The notes below the pieces were generated by a model. The model had not been told where the DNA came from. It worked only from the letters and a program-made list of their open reading frames with translations, and did no database searches. Below are positions 1-11,300 of a stretch of 64,000 nucleotides of DNA, one piece after another; positions within the stretch are counted from its first letter, which is position 1; each line of letters starts with the position of its first letter. Source of the DNA: Haliotis asinina (lineage: Eukaryota; Mollusca; Gastropoda; Lepetellida; Haliotidae); assembly GCF_037392515.1 (NCBI RefSeq), contig NC_090291.1:41595001-41659000 (forward strand), given 5' to 3'. A program made the translations under genes and the position numbers.

Positions 1-2930
1 TCCATTTATAAAAGACGGTCAGTACATATTGATAAGAACGGGCGACTTGGAACATGGGCTACCTTATTCAGTAAGGATTACAACTTTGAGAGGTAACCAC
101 ATCACTTGCTTGATAATAATTTGTAAACCCACACAGAAACGTCTCGCCTAATTTAAAACAAACTGATATTTTTTCGTTATCACCGCAATCAGCACGTTAT
201 GGTAAGGCCATATGAACGAGACAATCCAGTGAATCGGCATCGATGAGCACACTTAGGATACGAAGACATATACTCTTCAATAAAGTAGAGGATAATGAAC
301 TTTCAAACTGGATAGGAAGTGTAAACGTTAACAAACGTTTCAAGGACAGACATCTCACCATTTCCCTCTATTACCACCCCTAAACACAACGCAGTTGCCC
401 CATACACGTGCATGGGGTCCCATTCTTGATTTTGACGTTTTTTCAAGAAGGTCGAGAAATCACTTAGAACATCAATTTTGAAACTCATCTTGCATTTGTT
501 AATGTTTGTTTCTAGTCTTTTTTTTTTGAAATGAACATCGTACACACGCAAATTACATGCCTTACACCAATCATCATTCAACTATGGTTGTTAGGAAGTG
601 CAAATGGTGATGCACTCTCAAAACATTCAATAATATCATGTCATCACTGACTCCGATAAATCTCCTAAATATTTTTAGTCGTAAATAAGAAAAATGAAAA
701 TCCCCTACTTTTTTAAAAGTATATATCACCAAAATAAGCGAACGCGATGGAGATTATGCTTTGAATGTTTGTTGTTTATGGTCACATCGTGCAACATTCC
801 TGATTTATGAGGGCGACGTTTTACGTCATCTGCAACGCAGCTGTGATAAAATGGCATGTGTGAGCCAATTTAGCGAGACTGGCCCACGGATCCCGTTAGT
901 CCATTTTCATACCATATCTGTTATAAAGAACTTTGAAAAAACTTTATGGACAACAGCTGATCCCTGCTTGACTACGGTACCTTCCAAATTCTAAAATGTC
1001 GCTCAGAAAAGAGTAAGAAAGAAGTTGTCCGTCCATATATCATTTTCTAAATAGGTACTCCAACTCTTACGTATACCATGCCCAGCGAAAAAACTTAACT
1101 ACGCATACTGGGTTATTGCATAGGATGATCCAAAAGAGAAACCGGAATAAGCAAGCGAAAAAAAAACTGTCCATTAAAGTAAACTTCATCGGAGCCTTGA
1201 AGACGGCAGGTTCTTTTAGACCAGAGAAAAACAAGTTCGAATTTGGAAAAATGTACAACCGCAAAGGCTGTTTGAGGTATTTTTTGGTACCTTGCAGGAA
1301 GTGCTTAGTGTATAACCTTTTGATATATAGCCTTCTATATAGATGTGATTTGTGTATACCCCTCATAGATAAGATAAAAGAGCAAACACTATGAGCAGGG
1401 TTATTCATAGTCTGCCTCGTAGTCCCAGAACCGCATTATTTACCCTTCTGTATGGTCGTTTCTGTAATGTGTAAACCCTAAATGAAGTAAATCTAGACTT
1501 CCTTAAGTTTAGAATCTCACCTGAGCTCCTTTTCAAATTAAAAGGAACGGCTTGTTTGTGTAACAAAATATCTATACAGAGGCTACACGCGCATTAGTCT
1601 AACATATCCACTAAATTGTTAAGTGGTATGTATGAAATATTTTGCACTAGCAACGTGTGTGGACACAGCTTGTTTGTTTACGTTTCAGCGTCCTTGAATT
1701 GTCAGGTGTCAGGTTTAATGTTGACTAAACTCTGACAAAAATTATGAGCACATATCAGAGATATCAGATCTTGGTATACTCAACAAAAAAAGTACATTAC
1801 ACTCACAGTACATGCACGAGACGTTTGCAGTAGTCGTCTGACAATAAACAGTGTACGGGCCCGACAACGAGACGGGCACCGTTGCAGATCACCCAAGGCG
1901 TTCGCATGATATCACACAATAATGACATGACACAAATCTGGTTATGTCATCTCCGCAACAGATTGCAACCTCCACTAGCAGAGAATTGTGCGGGGGTTGA
2001 AAGTCAGACAATAACGTCGACGTGTGAATCAACACCAGACATTGCAAGACCTAGGGCAAACACTCGGCTACTAATTGCGACGAAAAGTCAAAGTTTTCCG
2101 ATCTACCGTGTCATTCTCAAACGTTAATGAACAGGAAATTAGCATATAGAGAGCATAGCATGTCTGTGTCACGTAACGTGTAGGCTATTCACTGGGTACA
2201 TACACTCATAGCAACGAAAAAAGGAAAACATGACAGTTCAAGTGTTCATTTATTTATGTCCAGAATTTCACTAACGTTCCAATACACAGCATGCAAAAAA
2301 AGCTTGGAAAAGAGTACATGAACATTTGTACTTTCAAGTGTTCCCTTATTAGTTCCCATGAGCATATTAAGGTAATGGGGATAGCAACTCCACATGAACA
2401 TAAATTAACTTATCACAGTCAAAGTCCCAAGTAATGACAGATGTCCACCTCCACATGACGTGTTGGACGTCAGATTTTGTCAATCGTGATTCAACTCCAC
2501 ACCTCACAGACTTCCTGTATTGTCACGTCTGTAAGGTTCGGCCCCAGCCAGCTTATGTGAAAACCCCCAAGAATATTCAGCTCACGAAATGTTACGAGGG
2601 CGATGTAACAAAGATAACATGTCTACATAACGGTCTTTGCCTACAGTAAGCGACAGTGTTGTTTGTAGTCGTTGTCATGTTGAAGCTAAATGTGTTGGCT
2701 CTTGTATACTGGGGGAAGCACAACTTACGCAATACCTCTGTATAACATTGTCTTGTGAAAATAACTTTAAAACTCAATAGTTGCGATGCCATATGGCCAT
2801 CTCAGTACAACAGCGTGCCTTGTTTCCTCTCCGTTTATGTAATTTACGTCATGACGCCATCTGCTGGAATGGGTTAGATCACTCTCAAGTGATCACATGC
2901 TTCCAGCGACAGTCACATATCTCATAAACA
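1..2930. other. Intergenic DNA, no gene recognised
   Basis: Only short open frames without family motifs, splice context or codon bias are visible on either strand. I see no recognisable repeat or RNA gene. The missing 5' exon of the SLC7A gene could lie here or further upstream, but nothing identifies it. Confidence 0.5.
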
Positions 2931-2936
2931 TGTTGA

Positions 2937-3165
2937 CCTGTGAAGTTCCGGTTTAGAATTGATCTTCAGTAACCCATGCTTGTCGCAAGAGGCGACAAAC
3001 GGGATCAGTGGCTGACACATATCATCGTATCCCATTTGCGAAGAGCGATGGCCATGATGTCGATCACTGGATTGTCTGATACAGAATCGATTATTTACAG
3101 ACCACCACAATTTAGTTGGAATATTACTGAGCGCGGCGAAAACTAAGCTCACTCACTAACTCATA
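2937..3165 (+). repeat. SINE, family 1 (long type), near full length
   Basis: Family 1 has a head like GACCCGTGAAGGTCCCGG, a middle with ACGGGATCGGGTGGTCAGG and TTGATCACTGGATTGTCTGG, and a tail GGAATATTGCTGAGTGCGGC followed by ACTCACTCAC. This diverged copy shows the head, middle and tail in order. Homologous copies lie throughout the window. Confidence 0.8.
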
Positions 3166-3169
3166 ACTA

Positions 3170-4098
3170 TGCATAACAGTTGAAGGGAATGCCCACTTTC
3201 ACGTTACTGTGTTTTTAAGCGTCGAACAGTAAAGTCTAAGGGATAGGAGCGATCACAGTTTTAATGTTTCTCATACAAACTGATTGTTATTTTGTATCCA
3301 TAATACACTTCGCACGTCTAATCCTAAACTGTCCCCCAACCCGTTACCTTGACCTTGTCCTTAACCTTGATCTTGACCATGATCTTAACCTTTACCTGAA
3401 CGATGACCATTACATACATAATCTGAGTGATTGCACAAAAGATTACACGGCCCACGGACCATGGTCCACTGCCCACTAGCGTAAAGCTTTGTACCAAGTT
3501 AACACATGGCCTTTCGGTAAACGATTCTTTGTGGCTACTTTGCCAAGGCAAGATAACACACTCGATCCCTGTTGCTACTCGTCTTCCTAGCTCGCCTGTA
3601 CCTGTTGCGAGGCTGTGTGATAACTGCACGCATGTTTCATTTTTCAACTTTAACACAAACCACAAACAAGGCCCAGTCTTTTTATCTGTTCACCTGGTGA
3701 ATTAGTACTGAAGAATATTTATGTAGCGTGGTTTTTATCATTTCAACATGTCTAATACTGATATACTCAACCGTTCCTGCAGTTTATTTGTATTTCGACA
3801 AGTAAATATGATCTACGTGCTACCGTGTTAGGTCGTGATAGTCACCTGACAGACCTTTTGTAGTATTGACACAGGATTTACGACTTTGGCTGTAGCGACC
3901 CAGTGTTCATGCCCTGTAATATCACACAGTGTGACAGTCACGCACTTGTTCTGTGACAGACTCGTGGCTGTATCTAAATTAGATCAGCAACGTGTACTTG
4001 TGCTACCACAAACGGCGTGACTTGACGGAATTCACATTGGCACTAGAAAGTATACCCTGAGTGCAAGTGTCCAGTGAATGATAAATATACAAGTCACC
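3170..4098. other. Intergenic DNA with a CCTTGA-rich patch
   Basis: No gene is recognised. At about 3,345-3,410 there is a degenerate tandem of CCTTGA/TCTTGA hexamers. It contains TGACCTTG, which resembles a nuclear-receptor half-site, but low complexity is the simpler reading. Confidence 0.4.
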
Positions 4099-4290
4099 AC
4101 AGTCCTTTCACAGCAAAAATTGCTTGGTTTCCGCATTGTTAAGTATACTGAAACTGAAATTTCCATTTAGAATCCAGTTTCCGTTCTTTTACAATGAGTT
4201 ATCGCAGGAAACTGAACTTACAAATTACCCAGTTTCTCAGAGTTTCCGACTCTAACAGGTCTCCGCGAACGTTTTAGAAGTTTAGGCGTA
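4099..4290 (+). mobile_element. Solo terminus of a CACTA-type DNA transposon
   Basis: The segment starts CACAGCAAAAATTGC and then carries repeated subterminal motifs built on GGTTTCCG, GAAACTG and TTACCCAGTTTC. The same motifs in inverted order flank the CACTA-like element at about 23.8-26.7 kb, whose right end reads TTTGCTGTG, the complement of CACAGCAAA. No transposase is visible beside it, so this is a terminal fragment or a short non-autonomous copy. Confidence 0.5.
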
Positions 4291-4474
4291 CACTAAGAAA
4301 CAAATGTTATGGATAACGACTTGTTTATAACTTCAAAGAAACCTTTCGATATTGATACCTGTACAGTTCTCGGGGATCCAACATTTTGTTTCGAAACGTC
4401 GCACTCACGAAATAAAAGAAGTTGCTATCCATAAAGGTTGTTCAATATTTTATGACAGATACAAACACCTACAT

Positions 4475-4512
4475 ACATACGCACGCACACGCGCACGCAC
4501 ACGCACACGAAA
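4475..4512. repeat. CACACG/CATA microsatellite
   Basis: Short run of ACATAC, GCACGCACAC and CGCACACGCAC units. Confidence 0.8.
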
Positions 4513-5420
4513 ACCCACCAAGAAAAACATATAAATTATATATATAATCAAAATCCTGATATTAGATGCCATTATTTCAACGGTTGTAGCTCTGCAATAG
4601 CCTAATGCACATCACAGTTACTGATTGTGAATATATTTGGAGAAAAGTCTTCAGGTGAACATAATGAATGAGAATACACGATTTCATTATACATATAAAA
4701 ATGTCTCGCGAAAAATATTCAATAGACTTAACTTTTTTGACTCAGCATACACATATATTGGAAAACAGGCTCAATGTAAACTGAAGACCTGCAAACAGTG
4801 CCAACTCGGATTTATATCCCGCATTGTACCTTTCACTTTTCAACACATTCCCAGACCCTAGTGTGACCCGATACCAGCGTAGATAATTGCAAATGATAGG
4901 ACATCTTGTAGCGTGTGGGTCATGTTCCCATATCTACATAGTCATGCTTGTTGATGACTTCAGTGCGTTATCTAGCGCCATGCTCATGCTTTGAGGGACA
5001 TACCGCCTAAATGTATATCACCTTAACACGTGCTGGGCCTGTAATGCACCAATTTACAGTCGGGGAGCATGTCCCGTTATTAAAAACGTCTCGAGATGAA
5101 TGCAGTTGACGTGGATGAAGTGACCAAACTGACAGCTACGTTTCATGAGAGGGATGGGTTGAGTTTCAGTTAAGTTTCTCTTCGGATTTTGTTCTTTCCA
5201 AAGATATTTAATTCACTCAACATGGTTCATTTGTAAAACATATGTACACAGACGGTATAACTGGTTGGTACAACTTGTAATGCGATGGCAGAGATAGGTA
5301 ACTTTACACATTTAGTGGATGTCTCTGTCTCTATCTCTATCGTGTCTGTGGACTGTTTCATTAGATAGACTGGTGGATGGAATGTCGTAATGTAGTACAA
5401 TTTAGTTAACATTTAGGAGC
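4513..5420. other. Intergenic DNA, nothing recognised
   Basis: AT-rich sequence with short open frames only. No repeat family of the window or protein motif was found. Confidence 0.4.
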
Positions 5421-5424
5421 GCTG

Positions 5425-5500
5425 GGGTAGCCTAGAGGTTGAAGTGTTCTCTCGTCTCGCCGAAGATCCCGGTTCGATTCCCCACATGAGTACAGTGTCA
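5425..5500 (+). repeat. tRNA-derived SINE head, family 2
   Basis: Family 2 starts with a tRNA-like head: GGGTAGCCTAGTGGTTAAAG (A box) and GGTTCGATTCCCC (B box). A body CCATTTCTGGTGTC and a tail TGGAATATTGCTAAAAGCGG plus TCACTCAC follow. Only the head is preserved here. Confidence 0.75.
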
Positions 5501-5696
5501 TTGGGTTTTTGAAAAACAAAATATTCATCATCTGTGAAAATGGAGCGCAGAAAAGAGACATTCACTTATACTAAAGTTTACTAAAATTAGATATAGGCCG
5601 TGTAAATATACAGATTTTAGAGACGAAGACAAGAAAGTATCGTATACATTTAGTGATCATTTGTTATTGAATCCAGCATATTAGATGAAAACTAGT

Positions 5697-5868
5697 GAGT
5701 GAGTGATGAGTGAATTTAGTTTTACATCGCTTTTTATTGAAATAGTCAACCAATATCACTCCGGGTAACACCAGAAATGGGCTCCAGTTATTGTAACCAT
5801 GTGTGGAATCGAACCAAAGTCTTCAGCGTGACGAGCGGACGCTGTAACCACTAGGCTACCCCTCAGAG
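5697..5868 (-). repeat. tRNA-derived SINE, family 2
   Basis: Read on the minus strand it goes from the tRNA-like head (GGTAGCCTAGTGGTTACAG) through the body to a GTGAGT-type tail on the plus strand at 5,697. Diverged but complete in order. Confidence 0.8.
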
Positions 5869-5975
5869 TGAGTATGGCTTTTCGCCGCTTTTAACAATAT
5901 TTCGCCTTGAATGGGTTCCACATTGCACCCATGTGTGAAAACGAACATGGGTCTGCGACATGACGAAGCCCCCTT
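5868..5975 (-). repeat. tRNA-derived SINE fragment, family 2
   Basis: A second minus-strand copy starts directly at the head of the previous one, beginning GAGTGAGTATGG and continuing into the body. Its head is truncated. Confidence 0.65.
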
Positions 5976-6269
5976 ACAAGAGACTGTATTAAAGACAAGA
6001 AACTGACCACGTGACTAATGTCATGCCGTATTGATATTGTAGCTGAAAGATAATACCCCTTCTCTACCCCCTTCCGCGTGAGTCTGCCTGGCAGGAGAGT
6101 GAATATGTTGTTTACTAGTCCCCTGACCACAGCTCCTAATTCAGTGAGAATGATTCATGTGGCGATTCTTCTCAGTATTAATTTGCTATAACAACTCAAG
6201 TCGAAGTCTCGCTTAGTTATGCGAATCTCGCTTGATCTGTGACCATAGCCGATAAATAGTGATATATAC

Positions 6270-6620
6270 ACATGGAAAAAAGCATCGCAACATCCATATA
6301 TTTCATAGCTTAGGACCTTATCCAAACCACAGTTTGTCTTCCTGTTTCAAGCCATGTCTGTGTCCAACCGGAGTTGGTCGTTAATATCGGTGATAATGTT
6401 TCAAAGACGTCGAAAGTGGTCGATTTCTCTGTTTTTCTTACTCTTTAACTGCAATAACATCCCCGATCCTACCCCTCATTTTCTCTAGACGTGTGACTGT
6501 GAGGTATTGCTACAATACATCTAGAACTTGTACTGGAGGATGTCTCCGCGAACAATGATATCCCAAACATTCTCAATGGGATTGAGAAGAACGATCTGGC
6601 CTGGCGTTGTCTATGAAGAC
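6270..6620 (-). mobile_element. Tc1/mariner-like transposon relic
   Basis: The minus-strand translation contains LNPIENVWDIIVRG, matching the conserved block around the third catalytic acidic residue of Tc1/mariner DDE transposases. The AAAAAAGCATCGCAACAT at 6,278 looks like a Tc1-type terminal repeat. No matching opposite terminus was found. The relic may extend to about 7.3 kb, with a SINE inserted at 7,008. Confidence 0.6.
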
Positions 6621-7007
6621 ATGATTAGAGGATGGTTATCGAAATGTGGTACAACAACCCTTTCTAGGATGTCAACGATTCACCGTTGTCGATCCTGGCT
6701 TTGTCTGATCGTCACAAGGTCAGGTTTACAGTCATGTGAGAGGCACCCTTACACCAGCAATGAATTTCCTTCAATCGGTACTTGCTTCAAGATATCCCGA
6801 TGTCTATATGCAGTGTTTATGTGGTGTCAAGTATGAGCTCAGTTGTCGTTCATAAACATTTTTTTTGTCTGAGCGCGGGACCCTTCTCAGTGATGTCACA
6901 TTGGAGTAACCACCAATCTGTTTTGTGCTTTCCTGAAAACAAAGGACGGCTGACTGGTCGTCTTGCTCTATACCCACTCATAGGCCATTTGGAACCATTC
7001 TTTTGGA

Positions 7008-7140
7008 TGAGTGAGTTTAGTATTACGCCGCAATATTCTAGCAAAACCACGGCAGTAAACACCAGAAAATAGGGTTCACACATGTGTATCCATGGTTGGA
7101 GCTGAACTGGGGTCTTTGGTGTGACGAACGAACGGCCATT
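7008..7140 (-). repeat. tRNA-derived SINE, family 2
   Basis: Plus strand reads GATGAGTGAGTTTAGTATTACGCCGC and ends near GTGTGACGAACGAACGG, the reverse of family 2 tail-to-head order. Confidence 0.75.
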
Positions 7141-8130
7141 GCGTTGAATGGCGAAAGCCTCTCTGTTATTAACACGCAACGTGACAAGGATCAAGAATGG
7201 ACCAAGTCTCTTGACTAGGAAAAGGACTATATACTCCTTTGGAGTTTTCGTGGTCGACATGAAAGCTGACCTCCTTTAGTCTGTCGATGTTTTCTGGCCA
7301 GTTGGCTGAGACTCGTTGGATGCCAACCAACACCTTGTGCAAAAACCCTCAGTGACATAACAGCATTTCGGTTATCAATAACTGGTAATTTTTGAGTTGT
7401 TGTCAGTTGGGAAGGCCTCGCGTATGTACAAGTTGAACGAAATCAATTTATTTTCGAAGTGTTTGAGCTGTAAGACAGTTTATTGTATCTTGGTGTTTGC
7501 TTTATACACATTGCACGTCTTGCTCGAATTTACCGTACCACGTGCACATCGTAAGGGTATCATGATCCTTGATCCTTGAGGGTTCAAATATCACCACACT
7601 ATCACATGAGCGTAAAAGGCTATATGGGGTAAAACCTCACTGGTGTTGGGATAGGGTTGTCCATGTGTATAGTCGATTGTGGGATGCTAAATTTAATGTT
7701 AAATGTTGTCCAAGCATTTTTTAAAACATTTTTGTAGCCAATTCTAAACGATAGAAGTACTTATGGATGAACTGGTTTTTATTGGAGCACATTACGAGGT
7801 GACATACAACTGTCAAAACATGTCTGAACGTAAGGACATCATTATATGTGTTCTCAAAGTCTTTTTTTTTCACATAATGCTTAGAGCGTTCGCTAGTCGC
7901 GCCGAAGACCCGGGTTACATATTTTTCCCATTTCTGGTGTCTGATGGCGTTCAACTAAATCCACTCACTTATCCCAAATCACTTATGTGTCGTAAAACTC
8001 AATTATTAAACTCATTTTATCCATTCATCTATCTCCGTTGCGTACTAGTCTTATAAAACCTTCGAGTTATCATCAAAATTTATTTCAAAATGGCGCTAAC
8101 TGACAGAAACTAAACCGGATGTGACGTGAA
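7141..8130. other. Spacer upstream of the first visible SLC7A exon
   Basis: Possible further Tc1-like relic to about 7.3 kb and a family 2 SINE fragment at 7,880-7,975 (AGAGCGTTCGCTAGTCGCGCC onward). No initiating exon for SLC7A was recognised. Confidence 0.4.
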
Positions 8131-8203
8131 GTGGGGAATGTAAGAGAAGATTACTGCTTTGTTGTCACTATAGTTACAAGTGAACGTAAAACCACCTTTA
8201 CAG

Positions 8204-8374
8204 ATGGTGAGAATGGTGATCTTGACGCACTCCGACAACGTCAGGTCAAGCCCCAATATGGCGCCACTGACAGCGACACCAGCTCCAACAAAGTGGAGAT
8301 TAGTCAGAAGGTGCAGATGCAGCGTAATGTGGGTCTGTTCAGTGGGATCTCCATCATCGTCGGGACTATCATAG
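8204..8374 (+). CDS. SLC7A9-like: SLC7A first visible exon (N-terminus and TM1a)
   Basis: Acceptor CCTTTACAG precedes 8,204 and donor GTAAGG follows 8,374. It encodes a polar, acidic cytoplasmic tail and then [15 protein letters not shown] of TM1. The frame is open upstream to a stop at about 8,122 but has no ATG, so the 5' boundary is the least certain of the gene. Confidence 0.75.
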   Translation: MVRMVILTHSDNVRSSPNMAPLTATPAPTKWRLVRRCRCSVMWVCSVGSPSSSGLS

Positions 8375-11300
8375 GTAAGGCTAGACAGAGCTGGACAGAG
8401 CTGACAGAGGTGACCCTAGATTGACACTACTTTATACTGGAATTATGTCATGTCATGAGTGACGTCAAATACAATGTAAGTGAGTGCGTGCGTGAGTGCG
8501 TGCGTGAGTGAGTGAGTGAAAGAGTACAGTCCGCTTGAGTTAGAAACGGACCGATGAATTGCAAATTTTACATAATTGCCACGTAAATATAAATAGTACA
8601 CATGTTTATCATTTACTAATACCTAACAGCTTTCTGATATTTAAACATTTTCTGGACTCCACCAAAAACGCTGTTTAAGAAACTGTCATCATTGAAATAG
8701 CAAACGTTGTAATCTGTCGCGGCGGGATGAACAGCTACTCATAGCGGGGGATTTCCCAAAATCTATTCCTGGAGACCTGTTGGTTCCTCCTCTGTTGTAG
8801 TGTCATAGTCACGACTTAAAAGGATGACAAGTGCTCACACAGATGCCCGTTGTAAGCCATCCCGAGACCTGTAACCTTGTTCAATGGCGTTAGCTACCTT
8901 GCTGACACTGTTTTGCCACGAGTCAGTCGTGATTTTGTTAAGGGATTCCTTAACCCCAAACCTCTACGTCACGTAATCTAAAAGTTGTGTTTGATCTGGC
9001 AACATCTCCTTTGACAATACCCCATATCATTTCAACCGGGTTCAGGTCAAAATGATAGAGAGGAAGTCGCCGAATATCGTGACCCTTACTTTTTATGTAA
9101 CGGTCATCTTTGTAGAAAGGTTCACCTTTGTGGGTTTTTACGATCTCATACAGCTGAGGTTTCGTTGCAATTGTCGTTCGTTGCGAAATTTGTCGAGCCA
9201 TGATGTCATATCGCCTTTTCGACTTTTAGATGATCCTGGCTTTACTGTCTTTATACGTGACCCCTTATCACCCCGATCGGGTACCCACTGACTGTTGGCA
9301 GTGTGCGAGGCATTGACCCAGGTCTCGTCCAAGTACACTGGCTCGAACCTTTCCTCGCGCTTCTTCTTTATTACTCTGAGAAAATTATTTCTTAAGCGGA
9401 CGATATCAGTGCGTTCACAGAGTACTGAACCATTCTCCTCCGATTGTTTTTATAACGATACCCGAAAGAGTATAAAAGTTGCCAGAGTATGTAGAGCTTG
9501 TTGACAGACTGACTTAAAAGGTTCTTTAGAAAGTTGTCCAAATGTTTTAATTTGTATGATTTTGACACTACCCCTACCTGCTTCGCATCACCCTCACAAT
9601 GTTTGTGTTCCAAAACATTTGTCAGTACCCTTGTTGATACTCCTAAAGCATTTGATGCCCGGTCACGGAATTAATGGCATTAGTAGATTTTCCCCATTCG
9701 TCTTCAGCACGGAAAAAATCACACACTTTAATCATCAACTGTTTCAGGTCAGCGTTCATCTTCATTTTCCATCAGGTATGTGTATCCCGTACACGACGAG
9801 ATAGTGGCTGTTCTGTTTCCGCGGTTTCACCCCGCCACGACAGATAACAACGTTTGCATTTTCAATGATGATAGTTTCTTAAAGAGCTCTTTTGGTGGAG
9901 TCAGGAAAATTGTCAAATATAAGACAGCTGTTGGGTATTAGTAAATGATAAGCATGTGTAATAGTTATATTTATGTGGCAATTTTGTACAATGATACAAT
10001 TTGCAATTCATCGGTCCGTTTCTGACTCAAACAGACAGAAAGTGAGTGAGTGAGTGAGTGGGTGGGTGAGTGAGTGAGTGAGTAGGTGAGTGGGTGGATT
10101 GGTTTTTTGTACGAAATATAGTATATGCTAACGTAATTGTCTCGTATGGACGAGTGAGTGAGTTTAATATCCCAGCTATGTGACGGTGGCGGTATGGACG
10201 AATTCCCCAGTGTATACTGTTTATATTCTTGTTTACATGTGTAAATCTTTGGTATAGCTGTAAAATTCAGTTTATATTTTTCGATCTCGGAGATTTGGAT
10301 TAGACTACACTGACTACAGTTTTGTATTTGTATGTCTATGAATCAATATATCCGTCAAACACTGTACACGTCATTAGGTTACAACATATTCAGGTTGACT
10401 TTTTCAGGGTCGGGTATTTTCGTGTCCCCCAAGGGTGTTCTGAGGGACACGGGGTCGGTTGGACTCAGTCTGGTGGTGTGGGCAGCCTCGGGACTCATCG
10501 CGCTCATGGGTAGGTTCAATTGACAGTAACCCCCAGTCAGGTGAGTGAGTGAGGTGGTCGGGTAGATATAACTTATATCATGTCAGTGGATGTGTCAGGA
10601 AAGACCGGAATGTCACTGGTGAAACCACGAGTTCGTACCTGAGATTCAAACTCAAGACCATGTGGATCCTCAGCAAGGGACGTAATTCAGCATATAGAAT
10701 CACGATTCACATCTGTGTCTAATCAGCGTTTATCAAATTTTACGTGCAATGTTAAGCTGAAGGAAGGGTAGTCATTGGCCGCTTCCTGGCCGCTTTTATA
10801 CAACTGCTCAATTTACCGTATTTTACAGTTACTGAAATCGTTGATTTTGTTGATATTCTTCTAAACATTATATTGACAGGGCCTCCTTTCAATAAGCAGC
10901 CTTAACTAAGGTTAACCTTAACTCGCATTCGTTAACACTGCACTAAGGTTACCTGAGGCCTAGGCGTAGTCAGTGGTTAAAGGGGGTGGAGCGAGGACGT
11001 TTGTTCAATCCGACTCGGTACCCATTTAATGCTTGGTGTCACAGATTTCATAATACGAGACAGGATGAGTAAACTTCATGTAGCAGAATAAGACGTAAAA
11101 AGTGACTGAAAACTCATCGAAAACACAGCCCTTCATTGTTTGCTTGCTTGTTTGTTTAACGCCATACTCAGCAATACTCAAGCTACTAGATTTCTAGTAC
11201 ATTTTCTGACGTGATTTGGTTTTGGCCTGGGTTTGTTGTTTTCCGCCGCATTCATCACTGTTCCAGCTGTATGGCGGTTGTCTATAAATAATCGAGTCTG

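Noticed and set aside
3345-3410. Cluster of nuclear-receptor sites (TGACCTTG)
   Set aside because: The region is a degenerate hexamer repeat and no gene start is nearby.
7-8100. Search for the first SLC7A exon
   Set aside because: Several ATG frames followed by GT were seen, but none could be told from chance without transcript data.
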